From the NCBI RefSeq assembly GCF_904849725.1, contig NC_058523.1, positions 109,308,189-109,372,188 of the forward strand: DNA of 64,000 bases, in the 5' to 3' direction. This document shows positions 23,854 to 37,800 of the stretch, piece by piece (within the stretch, counting starts at the first letter, position 1; every line of letters begins with the position of its first letter). Source of the DNA: Hordeum vulgare subsp. vulgare. Its lineage: Eukaryota; Streptophyta; Magnoliopsida; Poales; Poaceae. The position numbers and the translations under genes were made by a program. Below the pieces are notes generated by a model. That model ran no database searches, was not told the origin of the DNA, and was given only the letters and a program-made list of their open reading frames with translations.

Positions 23854-25524
23854 TGACTCCGTAACAGCAGACCTTCCCTTGCAACGGCACCAGAAGAATC
23901 CTGCTAGCACTCTCCGGCAATCGAAACTAGAAGAATGTTGTTGACGGCCCACCAGCGCTTAGGATCGTAGCAGTTTTTGAGGGTAGAGTATTCGAGCCAA
24001 ATTTGTTGGTACGCCTATAGGAGGTCAGAGGATACTGTCAAGTACTAGCAGCTGAATATGTCAGATTCAACCACACCTCAAAGATTAGTATCTGCAAGCA
24101 AAGTATCAGTAGCAAAGTAGTATGATAACAACGGTGTCAGAAACGATCTGTTGACATGGCAGACTATTTCTAACGATTGTATCAATGGCGCCAAGTTGCC
24201 TCGCTGACGGAAATTGTCAGTTCCCGTCAACGACCAGAGTATCAAAATTGTAGCAGGTAGCAGCAGTGTAACGAGCAAAAGCAGTGGCAAGGAACAACAG
24301 TAGTGACAACAGTAGCAAGTAGCAACAGTAGCAAGCGACAGTAGTAGCAACAGTAGCAGTAGAGCAAGATAAGTAACAACAGGTGAGCAAGAAAAATAAA
24401 AACAGCAGTAGGACAAACTCGTAGGCAATGGGTCGGTGATTTGTTTGGATGATATTCATCATGCAACAATTATAACACGGAGAGGTATGTGGCTATGTCC
24501 CGTTCGTCAATGTGATGTAGGCATGCATTCCGTGTGTCGTCATACGTGCTTAGGGAAAAGAACTTGCATGGCATCTATTGTCCATCCCTCCCGTGGCAGC
24601 GGGGTCCAAAAGGAAACTACGGGATATTAAGGCTGTCCTTTTAAGAAAGAACCGGACCAACGCATTAGCACTACGTGAACACATGAACTCCTCAAACTAT
24701 GGTCATCACCGGGAGTGGTTCCGGTTATTGTCACTCCAGGGTTGCCGGATCATAACACATAGTAGGTAACTACAACTTGCAAGATCGGATCTAAAACACA
24801 CATATATTGGTGACAACATAATAATTTCAGATCTGAAATCATGGCACTCGGGCCCTAGTGACAAGCATTAAGCATGGCCAAGTAGTAGCAACATCAATCT
24901 CAGAACATAGTGGATACTAGGGATCAATCCCCATCAAAACTAAGTCGATTACATGATAGATCTCATCCTACTCATCACCGCACAGCGAGCCTACAAATAG
25001 ATTACTCACGAACGACAAAGAGCTTCATGGAATTGGAGAGGGAAGAAGGTTGATGATGACGATGGCGATGATTTCCCCTCTCCGGAGCCCAAAACGGACT
25101 CCAGATCCGCCCTCCAGATGAAGAACAGGTTGTGGCAGCGCCTCCGTATCGCAAACGCGACGAAATCTTCTCATTTTATTTTTTCTGGGATGTAAGTGAA
25201 CTTATAGAGATGAGATTGGCGGCGGTAGAGCTACGTGGGCCCCACAAGCTTGCCCACCGCCACCAGGGGGGTGGCGGTGGTAGGGCTTGTGGCCCACTGG
25301 CCCACCCCCTCAGGTGGATCTTTGCGCAGGTATTTTTCATATTTTCCAAAAATGCTCCCCGTAAATTTTCAGGACGTTTGGAGAACTTTGATTTTTGCAC
25401 AAAAACGACACCAAGGCAATTCTGTTGAAAACATCGTCAGTCCAGGTTAGTTCCATTCAAATCATGCAAATTAGAGTCCAAAACAAGGGCAAAAGAGTTT
25501 GGAAAAGTAGATACGATGGAGACA
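23854..25524 (-). repeat. 5' LTR of element E, main part
   Basis: It matches the 3' LTR 15647-17303. F interrupts it 5 bp from its end; the last bases (TATCA) are at 46422-46426 after the F TSD. Hand comparison of the first ~330 bp suggests about 6-7% divergence from the other LTR, so E is older than F and A2. Confidence 0.9.
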
Positions 25525-26059
25525 TGCTGGGGTTATAGTCCCAGGGTAGGGTCATAGGTCTGCCCTATAGGTCCTACCCAAGGACTACCCTTCATAGGGG
25601 ACAAGGCCCTTAGATAGTTCCGACTGAACTAAGGACGCCCCCCATCATCCAGTCGGCGACGATCCACTCGGAGCATATCTAACGTACCGACTGGAATCCA
25701 CTCTGTACATCGAAACCTCCCAGGAGGGCAACGGTCATACGTTTTCATACACCATAACTAGCATTTAAGGCTTACGTTACCAGTAAGGCCAGCGTTTACT
25801 CGCCACTACTCCACCCCTGTCCACCGGGCCATTATGAAGGGAAGCGCACTCTATATAAGCCGCCCTTCACCACTGGTACAGGGGTTGGCACTTGCTGTAA
25901 TCCCTTAATACACTCAACACAAAGCTCCCAAGAGCACTGAGATGTAGGGCTTTTACCTCCACCGTAGAGGGGTCCGAACTCATACATCCTCGCCGTAGCT
26001 AATCTGCCCATATACTTTCGTACCCCGTACTTCTACTGTCATACTTATACCCACGACAG
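25525..26059 (+). repeat. 5' LTR of element F (535 bp)
   Basis: TGCTGGGGTTATAG ... CCACGACA, followed by the PBS. The TATA box CTATATAAG is at 25851-25859. Confidence 0.93.
25851..25859 (+). promoter_or_regulatory. LTR TATA box (F)
   Basis: CTATATAAG, a strong plant TATA consensus, lies about 200 bp before the LTR end. The 3' LTR has it near 46206. Confidence 0.65.
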
Positions 26060-26060
26060 T

Positions 26061-26076
26061 TGGCGCCCACCGTGGA
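26061..26076 (+). promoter_or_regulatory. Primer binding site of element F
   Basis: TTGGCGCCCACCGTGG begins one base after the LTR, as in many grass Gypsy elements. The tRNA was not assigned. Confidence 0.8.
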
Positions 26077-26126
26077 GCAGGCGTCTAAGCGACTTCCGGC
26101 GAGTTTGCGATTTCATCTTTTCGTCA

Positions 26127-28409
26127 TGTCATCCGGCGGAGATCTGTGCATGGGTCATGAGATCCTCTTGGGTGCACTCTCCTTCATCGCCGATGATTCG
26201 GCATGGCTTCAGGATGCACCCCTCGACATCGAGACGCTTCCGAGTCGCGGAGCTACGCACTTCCGTGCCAGTTCCTATGGCGTTCTTCTTCTCCAGCCAT
26301 CGACCCCGGTGTTGATCTGCGCCCCCGTCACACGCCGCAACAAGCGATCCGGTCGTTCGCGGCTCCAGCGCTGGGTGCGACATGCCCTAGCGCGACAAAA
26401 CATGTCCTCTCAAGTTGTGGTGCTCGAATCGGTTATGGTCCCGCGGTCATCCCAGTGCTTGGAGTCAGTTCCGACTGAACTACCTTCTGAGTATCAGGGT
26501 CACAGGCCTGCAGCCGAAGTACTCATGGTCGATTCCCATGAAAGTCCCTCCGGGACTGGTCGGAACGAGCGTGAGATCGGAGAATCATCCGGCGCTCGTC
26601 GTCAGCACCCTCGTTCTTCCAGTCGATGCGTTCGCCAGAGCAACATCGAGGTGTTCCGCACACCCATCCTCAACTTGGGTGCAGCCGCCAGGATCCATGA
26701 TTCTCTCCAGCCGACTGATTCGGAGGCTGGCAGAGGAATCGAGCAGATCCGTGCCTTGTTACATACGGCGCAACAACAAAACTCAGCGGTCTCCCAGTCG
26801 CACAACAAGATCCACAACAGTTCCGTTCAAGCGAACACACATCGATCGGTTTTCAGTCCGGCTCTCACCAGCGTCGCAGAGGGGGCAGCCTCTGGAACAA
26901 TCGTTCCAGGGACCGGAGTCGGAATCCTCTTTCCATTCGGTCTCATCCCGAAGATCGTCGCCATTCGCGTACTCCTCCGCGGAGTGGGCCTTACGGACCC
27001 CAGCATTACGATGATCATCGTTCGGGCGGTAACGCGCATGATCAAAGGCCTGATGCAAGAGGGTATATTACTCAGAAGAAGGTTGATAGAAGCCGAGCCC
27101 ACGTGATGGTCACGATAGAGATCATACGAGTGGAAGCAGGACCGTTGTTTCTGGTCCCGAGTGTTTCAGTCGGGCCATTTGCTCAGCTGACATCCCTCCC
27201 AACTTCCGATTGGTGACGGGAATCAGCAAATTCACAGGAGAGTCCAAACCAGAAACTTGGTTAGACGACTACAGAGTGGCGGTCCAGATTGGTGGCGGAG
27301 ATGACCATGTCGCCATGAAACATCTCCCACTGATGCTCGACGGTTCGGCTCGATCTTGGCTAAACAAGTTAGCTCCATCAAGCATTTACAGTTGGGCAGA
27401 TCCATCTCGAGTCTTCATCAGGACCTTCGAGGGTACGTGCAAACGCCCTGCTGGTCTCACAGAGCTTCAGCACTGTGTCCAGAAGCAAAACGAGCCCTTG
27501 CGCGATTTCATCCTGCGCTGGACAACCCTCTACCACACGGTGGAGAATGTTACAGAACACCAAGCAGTCTGCGCCTTCAAGGTAGGCGTTCGGTACAGAG
27601 ATCTATACCTGAAGTTTGGTCGGACAAGCGACATCTCCATGAGCAAGATGATGGAGATAGCCGCGCGCTATGCAAATGGCGAAGTGGAGGACCGCATACG
27701 TAGCGGCAAGCATAAGTTAGTCGCCGACGAAGATGGGAGCAGCAGCCGGAAGCAGAAACAGAAAGCCCAATCCACTCCGCAAGCAGAGGCGACAGTCGTT
27801 ACAAACGCTAAGTTCAAAGGCAAGGGGAAACCACAGTACACCCCCATGAAGAAACAGTCAGGAAATGCCATCCTAGATCAACCGTGTCCAATCCACACAA
27901 AGACGGATGAAGAAGGCAATGTCATATTGCCGAAACATACCACTCGGCAGTGTCGCCTCCTGATCCAAGGATTCGGTGAAGGACAGCCGAGTGAGAAAGA
28001 CACCGAGCAAGATGATGAGGACAAGGAGGATCCGTTCCCTCAAGTCCATGCAACGTTAATGATTTTTGCTGATGTAGAAAGCAAAAGTCGACTGAAGCTG
28101 GTCAACAGGGAGGTAAACATGGCAACCCCATCCACTCCCACGTTCCTCAAGTGGTCACAGACTGCAATCACTTTTGATCAGTCAGACCACCCAGCACACG
28201 TACCCACCCCAGGGAGGCAAGCTCTGGTCGTAGACCCAGTGGTGGAAGGAGTCAGGCTGCGCAAAGTCCTCATGGACGGCGGCAGCGGCTTGAATATCAT
28301 GTACGCCGATACTCTCAAGGGAATGGGCATTCTGATGTCCAGACTTAGTGAGAGGAGTATGCAATTCCATGGAGTCGTCCCAGGAAGAAAGGCCAAATCA
28401 CTCGGCTAA
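26127..28409 (+). pseudogene. Element F gag and protease region
   Basis: An N-terminal part starts at ATG 26127 (MSSGGDL) and stays open to 27106. The frame then shifts, and the capsid domain follows from 27210: KFTGESKPETWLDDYRVAV, then SARSWLNKL and RDFILRWTTLYHTVENV, all typical of retrotransposon gag. A Lys-rich linker follows. A retropepsin-like motif MDGGSGLNIMY is at about 28271-28303. The frame ends with TAA at 28407-28409, consistent with CAA to TAA. No zinc knuckle was recognised. Confidence 0.85.
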
Positions 28410-31400
28410 ATTGCGTTGGATGTCGTTTTCGGTTCTGACAAGAACTTTTGCAAAGAGAAGTTAACATTCGAGGTGGTAGACTTCCAGAGTGCATACGATG
28501 CCATTCTGGGCCGTCCGGCATATGTACGTTTCATGGCCCTTCCATGTTACGTATATTTGAAGCTGAAGATGCCTGGTCCCAAAGGTGTGATTACTGTCAC
28601 AGGCAATCGGCAGCGGGCCGAGGAGTGTCTGCACCAGGGGTCGAGAATTGCAGACCATCAGATGGTTGTACTCGAGTTGGATGAGTACAAGAAGATTGCC
28701 GACCCCTCCAACCTAATGTGTTCATATAAGCTAGCTTCCGAGTCCACATTCTAGTTGGCGGGAGACACGAAGAAAGTAAGCGTCCACCCGACGGATGCCA
28801 CCGCCACCCCAACAAACATCTCCACCACCCTTGATCCAAAATAGGAAGCTGAGCTCATCCAATTCTTTCGTGAGAACTGGGACATTTTTGCATGGAAGCC
28901 TGCTGACATGCCAGGTGTACCCAGGGAGTTGGCTGAGCACCGACTGCATGTGGATCCTGCCGCTCGGCCCGTCCGAGAACGCCTGCGTCGGTCCGCCGCG
29001 CACAAGAGAAAAACAATCGGAGAGGAGGTAGCTAAACTTCTGGCAGCCAACTTCATTCGCGAGGTACACCACTCCGAGTGGCTCGCTAATGTTGTCACGG
29101 TGCCCAAGAAGGACAAGTCTCTCCGTATGTGCACCGATTTCAAGCACCTTAATAAGGTATGTCCGAAAGACCACTTCCCGCTCCCCCGCATAGATCAAAT
29201 CGTTGATTCGACTGCGGGTTGCGAGCGCTTATCCTTGCTTGATGCCTATTCGGGCTATGATCAGATCCGTCTGTATGGTCCAGATGAATTGAAAACATCT
29301 TTCATCACCCCATTCGGGTGCTTCTGTTACATCACTATGACATTCGGTTTGAAAAATGCAGGAGCAACTTTTATGCGAATGATCCAAAAATACCTCCTAG
29401 ACCAAATTGGTCAAAATGTGGAGGCATATATGGACGATATCGTAGTCAAGTCACGCAAAGGTTCCGACCTGCTGACTGACTTGGCAGAAACATTCGCCAA
29501 CCTACGTAGGTACGATATCAAGCTCAACCCAGCCAAGTGTTCATTCGGCTTTCCCAGCGGGAAGTTACTCGGTTTCTTCGTTTCCGAAAGAGGGATCGAT
29601 GTCAACCCCGAAAAGATCGGGACCATTGTTCGAATGGAGCGGCCGGTAAGAGTACATGACGTACAAAAGCTCACAGGTTGTCTAGCGGCTTTGAGCAGGT
29701 TTATCGCTCGACTCGGCGAGAAGGCGTTACCTCTGTACTGACTCATGAAGAAGTCAGATACCTTCGAGTGGACAGACGAAGCCGAAACCGCATTCGACGA
29801 CCTCAAAGCCCTGCTTTCCACCGAGCCGGTTCTTACTGCCCCGCTCAGTAAGGAACCCCTTCTTCTGTACATCGCGGCTACAAATCAAGTCGTCAGCACC
29901 GTTCTGACAGTCGAACGCGAAGAAGAAGGCAAAGCGTACAAGGTTCAGCGGCCAGTATATTATGTTTCCGAAGTCCTGACTCCTTCCAAGCAGAGGCCGA
30001 GTGGCAAAGTGGGCAATGGAGATGCTATACTGCGACATCAAGTTTGAAGCCAAGAAAGTTATAAAGTCTCAAGCTCTTGCTGACTTCATAGCAGAATGGG
30101 TAAAACAACAGCAACCGACTCACATCTACTCGGCTCATTGGACCATGTTCTTCGATGGGTCCAAGATGTTGAATGGCTCCGACGCCGGCGTAGTGCTCAT
30201 ATCCCCGAAAGGTGATAAACTCAAGTATGTGTTGCAGATCCATTTTGATTCTTCCAACAACGAAGCAGAGTACGAAGCTCTCCTTTATGGGCTGTGCATG
30301 GCCATCACACTGGGCGTCCGTCGCCTGATGGTCTATGGCGACTCAGATCTAGTGGTTAATCAAGTAATGAAGGAGTGGGCTGTAAGGAACCCCACCATGA
30401 CTGCATACTGCAACGCAATAAGGAAGCTCGAAAAGAAGTTCGAAGGTCTGGAACTTCACCATGTTCCCCGACTGAAAAACCAAGCAGTAGATGAATTGGC
30501 AAAACTTGGATCCACACGGAGACCTGTCCCAAGTGATGTCTGCCTCGAGCACCTACAGCTCCCCTCGGTAAAAGAAGATCCTTTTACAGAGGAACCTGTG
30601 CAACCGAAGAGCTCAACAGATCAGACTGAAGTCGAGGTTCCCGCTGTGGTTGACCTGGTCATGGAGATTCTAGATTTCATTCCCGAACGGACTGTGCCAT
30701 TCATTGCGTACATCCTGAGGCAAGAGTTACCGGAAGACGAGGTCCAAGCTAGGCAGATCGTTGGCAGGTCGAAGTCCTTCACCATAGTTGATGACCAGTT
30801 ATACAGAGAAAGTGTTTCAGGCGTCCTTCAGCGGTGTATCTCTCCTGAGGAGGGTCGGTTAATTTTCGAAGAAATTCACTCGGGAACCTGCGGCCATCAT
30901 GCCTCCTCAAGGGCAATCGTCGCCAAAGCATTCAGAGCTGGTTTCTTCTGGTTGCAGGTGAATGAAATGGCAAAAGATATAGTCGACCATTGCGAAGGTT
31001 GTCAGTTCTATTCAAACAAGTCCCACAAGCCAACATCCTCGGTGAAGACAATTCCCCTTTCTTGGCCATTCGCCGTGTGGGGATTAGATACAGCCGGACC
31101 ATTCAGAATAGGCCAAAGAGGATTCACCCATCTGCTGGTAGCAGTCGACAAGTTTACCAAGTGGGTTGAAGCCAAGCCAATCAAGAAGCTTGACGCCCTT
31201 ACGACTATCAAATTTATCAGAGACATCATCGCCAGATACGGGGTTCCACACAGCATAATCACCGACAATGGCACAAACTTTAACTCGGACGAGTTCAAAG
31301 GTTTTTTGCGCAGGCCAAGGTATTTGAGTGGATTTCGCATCCGTTGCGCACCCCCAAACAAACGGACAAGCGGAGCGGGCGAATGGACTCATTCTTCAAG

Positions 31401-31794
31401 GGTTGAAGCCTCGACTCCTGCGAGAAGTTGGACATGCCGCCGGCGCATGGGTCACCGAGCTGCCTTCGGTGCTGTGGGACCTCCGAATAACTCCGAATAG
31501 ATCGACATGATGATCCCCGTTTTTCCTCGTTTATGGAGCAGAGGCAGTCCTTCCGAGTGACTTGCTTCACAACTCTCCACGAATCGAACTCTTCTCCGAA
31601 GCCGAAGCAGAGCAAGCCAGGCAAGACGGAGTAGACCTTTTAGAAGAGGAGCGCGAGATGGCATTGATACATTCAACAATTTATCAGCAAGATCTGCAGC
31701 GATTTCATGCGCGGCACGTCAGGAGCCGCACGTTCCAAGCAAGCGACCTGGTGCTCCGAGTGGATCAACAAAGACCACACAAGTTGGCTCCCGC
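28410..31794 (+). pseudogene. Element F pol: RT, RNase H, second RNase H, integrase (5' part)
   Basis: The frame continues after stops at 28407, 28752 and 28842. RT: VPKKDKSLRMCTDFKHLNK, SLLDAYSGYDQI and the catalytic YMDDIVV (about 29430). After a TGA at 29739-29741 comes the first RNase H, truncated near 30000 by an apparent deletion with frameshift. The second RNase H shows FFDGSK, NNEAEYEAL and YGDSDLVV (30148-30360). Integrase has the HHCC finger (CGHHASSRAI ... DHCEGCQFY), LDTAGPF and TDNGTNF (31060-31280). A second shift near 31310-31325 precedes the third catalytic region. A2 splits the C-terminal part at 31795. The genes would make cDNA and insert it, but this copy is dead. Confidence 0.9.
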
Positions 31795-33619
31795 TGTTGG
31801 AATTATGCCCTAGAGGCAATAATAAATGTATAGTTATTATTATAATTCCTGTATCAAGATAATAGTTTATTATCCATGCTATAATTGTATTGAATGAAGA
31901 CTCATTTACATGTGTGGATACATAGACAAAACACCGTCCCTAGCATGCCTCTAGTTGGCTAGCCAGTTGATCGATGATAGTCAGTGTCTTCTGATTATGA
32001 ACAAGGTGTTGTTGCTTGATAACTGGATCACGTCATTGGGAGAATCACGTGATGGACTAGACCCAAACTAATAGACGTAGCATGTTGATCGTGTCATTTT
32101 GTTGCTACTGTTTTCTGCGTGTCAAATATTTATTCCTATGACCATGAGATCATATAACTCACTGACACCGGAGGAATGCTTTGTGTGTATCAAACGTCGC
32201 AACGTAACTGGGTGACTATAAAGATGCTCTACAGGTATCTCCGAAGGTGTTAGTTGAGTTAGTATGGATCAAGACTGGGATTTGTCACTCCGTGTGACGG
32301 AGAGGTATCTCGGGGCCCACTCGGTAATACAACATCACACACAAGCCTTGCAAGCAATGTAACTTAGTGTAAGTTGCGGGATCTTGTGTTACGGAACGAG
32401 TAAAGAGACTTGCCGGTAAACGAGATTGAAATAGGTATGCGGATACTGACGATCGAATCTCGGGCAAGTAACATACCGAAGGACAAAGGGAATGACATAC
32501 GGGATTATACGAATCCTTGGCACTGAGATTCAAACGATAAGATCTTCGTAGAATATGTAGGATCCAATATGGGCATCCAGGTCCCACTATTGGATATTGA
32601 CCGAGGAGTCTCTCGGGTCATGTCTACATAGTTCTCGAACCCGCAGGGTCTGCACACTTAAGGTTCGACGTTGTTTTATGCGTATTTGAGTTATATGGTT
32701 GGTTACCGAATGTTGTTCGGAGTCTCGGATGAGATCGCGGATGTCACGAGGGTTTCCGGAATGGTCTGGAAACAAAGATTGATATATAGGATGACCTCAT
32801 TTGATTACCGGAAGGTTTTCGGAGTTACCGGGAATGTACCGGGAATGACGAATGGGTTCCGGGAGTTCACCGGGGGGGGGGGGCAACCCACCCCGGGGAA
32901 GCCCATAGGCTTTGGGGAGACACACCAGCCCTTAGTGGGCTGGTGGGACAGGCCCAAGGGGGCCTATGCGCCAAGAGAAGGAAATCAAAGGAAAAGAAAA
33001 AAAAGAGGGAAGAAGTGGGAAGGGAGGGGGACTCCTCCCACCAAACCAAGTCCAACTCGGTTTCGGGGGGGAGTCCTCCCCCCCTTGGCTCGGCCGACCC
33101 CTTGAGGGTCCCTTGGACCCCAAGGCAAGGTCCCCCTCCTTCCTCCTATATATATGGGGCTTTTAGGGCAGATTTGAGACGACTTTCTCACGGCTGCCCG
33201 ACCACATACCTCCATAGTTTTTCCTCTAGATCGCGTTTCTGCGGAGCTCGGGCGGAGCCCTGCTGAGACAAGGTCATCACCAACCTCCGGAGCGCCGTCA
33301 CGCTGCCGGAGAACTCTTCTACCTCTCCGTCTCTCTTGCTGGATCAAGAAGGCCGAGATCATCGTCGAGCTGCACGTGTGCTGAACGTGGAGGTGCCGTC
33401 CGTTCGGTACTAGATCGTGGGACTGATCGCGGGATTGTTCGCGGGGCGGATCGAGGGACGTGAGGACGTTCCAGTACATCAACCGCGTTCTCTAACGCTT
33501 CTACTGTACGATCTACAAGGGTACGTAGATCACTCATCCCCTCTCGTAGATGGACATCACCATGATAGGTCTTCGTGCGCGTAGGAAATTTTTTGTTTCC
33601 CATGCGACGTTCCCCATCA
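31795..33619 (+). repeat. 5' LTR of A2
   Basis: TGTTGGAATTATGCCC ... CCCCATCA. The last CATCA differs from CAACA in the 3' LTR. The TATA box is at 33147-33155 and a poly-G run lies near 32872-32882. Confidence 0.95.
33147..33155 (+). promoter_or_regulatory. LTR TATA box (A2)
   Basis: TATATATAT in the 5' LTR, about 470 bp before its end. The same sequence occurs in the 3' LTR near 40208. BARE-type LTR promoters are known to be TATA-driven. Confidence 0.6.
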
Positions 33620-33620
33620 G

Positions 33621-33633
33621 TGGCATCATGAGC
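33621..33633 (+). promoter_or_regulatory. Primer binding site of A2
   Basis: TGGCATCATGAGC starts one base after the LTR. It is a variant of the TGGTATCAGAGC motif complementary to initiator Met tRNA that is typical of plant Copia elements. Confidence 0.75.
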
Positions 33634-34875
33634 TAGGTTCATGCGTAGATGTCTTCTCGAGTAGAACACAAAAGGTTTTGTGGGCGGTGATGTGCGTTTT
33701 GCTGCCCTCCTTAGTCTTTTCTTGATTCCGCGGTATTGTTGGATTGAAGCGGCTTGGACCGACATTACTCGTACGCTTACGAGAGACTGGTTTCATCGTT
33801 ACGAGTAACCCCCTTTGCTCAAAGATGACTGGCAAGTGACGGTTTCTCCAACTTTAGTTGAATCGGATTTGACCGAGGAGGTCCTTGGATGAGGTTAAAT
33901 AGCAACTCATATATCTCCGTTGTGGTGTTTGCGTAAGTAAGATGCGATCCTACTAGATACCCTTGGTCACCACGTAAAACATGCAACAACAAAATTAGAG
34001 GACGTCTAACTTGTTTTTGCAGGGTATGATTGTGATGTGATATGGCCAATGATGTGATGTGATATATTGGATGTATGAGATGATCATGTTGTAATAGAAA
34101 TATCGACTTGCACGTCGATGGTACGGCAACCGGCAGGAGCCATAGGGTTGTATTTATACTAACGTTTGTGCTTGCAGATGCATTTACTATTTTGCTAGGA
34201 TGTAGCTTTAGTAGTAATAGCATAAGTAGCACGACAACCCCGATGGAAACACGTTGATGGATGACCATGGTGTGGCGCCGGTGACAAGAAGATCGTGCCG
34301 GTGCTTTGGTGATGGAGATCAAGAAGCACGTGATGATGGCCATATCATGTCACTTATGAATTGCATGTGATGTTAATCCTTTTATGCACCTTATTTTGCT
34401 TAGAACGACGGTAGCATTATGAGGTGATCTCTCACTAAAATTTCAAGACGAAATTGTGTTCTCCCCGACTGTGCACTGTTGCTACAGTTCGTCGTTTCGA
34501 GACACCACGTGATGATCGGGTGTGATAGACTCAACGTTCACATACAACGGGTGCAAAACAGTTGCGCACGCGGAACACTCGGGTTAAGCTTGACGAGCCT
34601 AGCATATGCAGACATGGCCTCGGAACACATGAGACCGAAAGGTCGATCATGTATCATATAGTTAATATGATTAGCATAGGGATGCTTACCACTGAAACTA
34701 TACTCAACTCACGTGATGATCGGACTTGGGATAGTGTAAGTGGATCATGAACCACTCAAATGACTAGAGAGATATACTTTTTGAGTGGGAGTTTAGCATA
34801 TAATTTGATTAAGTTGAACTCTAATTATCTTGAACATAGTCTAAGTCCACCTTGTATATATTTGTGTTGTAGATC
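33634..34875 (+). other. Untranslated leader of A2
   Basis: About 1.24 kb between PBS and gag ATG, with no supported coding. BARE-type elements have a long structured leader. The minus-strand ORF at 33819-34343 shows no recognised domain. Confidence 0.7.
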
Positions 34876-37800
34876 ATGGCTCACGCAAGTGTCATCCTGA
34901 ATTTTAATACGTTCCTAGAGAAAGCTAAGTTGAAAGATGATGGAAGCAACTTTGTAGACTAGGCTCGTAATCTTAAGCTAATCTTACAAGCTGGGAAGAA
35001 GGATTATGTCCTTAAAATTGCGCTAGGAGATGAACCACCCACTACGGCTGATCAGGATGTTAAGAACGCTTGGTTAGCGCGTAAGGAGGACTACTCAATA
35101 GTTCAATGTGCAGTCTTGTATGGCTTAGAACCGGGACTTCAACGTCGCTTTGAGTGTCATGGAGCATTTGAGATGTTCCAGGAGTTGAAGTTTATCTTTC
35201 AGAAGAATGCCCGGATCGAGAGGTATGAGACCTCCGATAAATTCTATGCTTGCAAGATGGAGGAAAACTCGTCTGTCAGTGAACATGTGCTCAAAATGTC
35301 TGGGTACTCAAACCGTCTAGCTGAACTGGGGATTGAACTCCCGCAAGAAGCTATCACTGACAGAATCCTTCAATCACTGCCGCCAAGCTATAAAGGCTTT
35401 GTGTTGAACTACAACATGCAAGGGATGAACAAGTCTCCCGGCGAGTTGTTTGCGATGCTGAAAGTCGCAGAGTCTGAACTCCGTAAAGAGCATCAAGTGT
35501 TGATGGTGAGCAAGACCACTAGTTTCAAGAGAAACGGCAAAGGCAAGAAGGGCAATTCGAAGAAGAGCGGCAAGCCTGTTGCCAATCCGCCGAAGAAACC
35601 CAAAGCTGGACCTAAGCCTGAAACAGAGTGCTTCTATTGCAAGGGTATGGGTCACTGGAAGCGCAATTGCCCCAAGTATCTGGCAGATAAGAAGGCGGGC
35701 AAAGAAAAATCAGGTATATTTGATATACATGTTATTGATGTGTACTTAACCGGCTCTCGTAGTAGTGCTGGGTATTTGATACCGGTTCTGTTGCTCACAT
35801 TTGCAACTCGAAGCAGGAACTGCGGAATAGACGAAGGCTGGCGAAAGACGAAGTGACGATGCGCGTAGGAAACGGTTCCAAGGTTGATGCAATCGCTGTC
35901 GGCACAGTGTCACTTCAACTACCATCGGGATTAGTGATGAACTTAAATCATTGTTATTTAGTGCCTGCGTTGAGCATGAACATTATATCTGGATCTTGTT
36001 TATTGCGAGACGGTTACTCTTTTAAGTCTGAGAATAATGGTTGTTCTATTTCTATGAGTAACATCTTTTATGGTCATGCACCGAATGTGAGAGGATTGTT
36101 CATATTGAATCTTGATAGCGATACGCATATACATAACATTGAGACCAAAAGAGTTAGAGTAAACAATGATAGCGCCATATTTTTGTGGCACTGCCGCCTG
36201 GGTCATATTGGTGTAAAGCGCATGAAGAAACTCCATGCTGATGGACTTTTGGAGTCACTTGACTTTGATTCACTTGACACGTGCGAACCATGCCTCATGG
36301 GCAAGATGACTAAGACTCCGTTCTCCGGAACAATGGAGCGTGCAAGTGACTTGTTGGAAATCATACATACCGATGTGTGCGGTCCGATGAGTGTCGAGGC
36401 GGGCGGCAGATATCGTTATCTTCTCACCTTCACTAACGATTTGAGTAGATATGGTTATGTCTACTTGATGAAGCACAAGTCTGAAACGTTTGAGAAGTTC
36501 AAGCAATTTCAGAGTGAAGTTGAAAATCATCGTAACAAGAAGATCAAGTTCCTACGGTCTGATCGTGGGGGTGATTATCTGAGTTTCGAGTTTGGTGCTC
36601 ACTTAAGACAATATGGAATTGTTTCACAGTTGACAGCGCCTGGAACACCACAGCGTAATGGTGTGTCCGAACGTCGTAATCCTACTTTATTAGAGATGGT
36701 GAGATCTATGATGTCTCTTACCGATTTGCCATTATCGTTTTGGGGTTATGCATTAGAGACAGCTTCATTCACTTTAAATAGGGCACCATCAAAATCCGTT
36801 GAGACGACACCATACGAACTGTGGTATGGCAAAAGACCAAAGTTGTCGTTTCTTAAAGTTTGGGGATGTGATGCTTATGTCAAAAAGCTTCAACCTGAAA
36901 AGCTGGAACCCAAAGCGGAAAAGTGCGTCTTCATAGGTTACCCAAAAGAGACAGTTGGGTACACCTTCTATCTCAAATCCGAGGGCAAAGTGTTTGTTGC
37001 TAAGAACGGAACTTTTCTCGAGAAGGAGTTTCTCTCGAGAGAATTGAGTGGGAGGAAGATAGAACTTGACGAGGTTGTCGAACCTCTCATCCCTCTGGAT
37101 GGTGGCGCCGGTTGAGGAGGAAGTTAATGATGATGATCATGAAACTCCAGTTCAAGTTTCTGTTGAACCACGCAGGTCGACGAGATCACGCGCTGCTCCA
37201 GAGTGGTACGGTAATCCCGTCTTGTCAATCATGTTGTTAGACAACAATGAACGTGCAAATTATGAAGAAGCAATGGTGGGCCCAGATTCCATCAAATGGC
37301 TAGAAGCCATGAAATCCGAGATAGGATCCATGTATGAGAACAAAGTGTGGACTTTGGAGATACTACCTGAGGGCCGCAAGGCTATTCAGAACAAATGGAT
37401 CTTTAAGAAGAAGACAGACGCTGACGGTAATGTGACTGTTTATAAAGCTCAACTTGTGGCAAAGGGTTTTTCACAAGTTCGAGGAGTTGACTACGATGAG
37501 ACCTTCTCACCCGTAGCGATGCTTAAGTCCGTCAGAATCATGTTAGCAATAGCTGCATTTTTCGATTATGAAATCTGGCAGATGGATGTCAAAACGGCGT
37601 TCCTTAACGGTTTCCTTAAGGAAGAGTTGTATATGATGCAACCCGAAGGTTTTGTCGATCCTAAAAATGCTGACAAGGTGTGCAAGCTCCAGCGATCCAT
37701 TTATGGACTGGTGCAAGCATCTCGGATTTGGAACAAACGCTTTGATGAGGTGATCAAAGCATTTGGGTTTATACAAGTGGTTGGAGAATCTTGTATTTAC

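Noticed and set aside
26060..27106. Host gene at the start of F
   Set aside because: It directly follows the LTR and PBS and leads into a gag domain, so it is the N-terminal gag region of F.
29430..29445. YMDD motif as sign of an integrated pararetrovirus
   Set aside because: LTRs, TSD, integrase and Gypsy domain order show an LTR retrotransposon. No movement or coat protein is present.
32671..33482. ORFs in the A2 LTRs (also 39723-40438)
   Set aside because: They are duplicated exactly with the LTRs, are interrupted differently by the poly-G runs, and have no domain.
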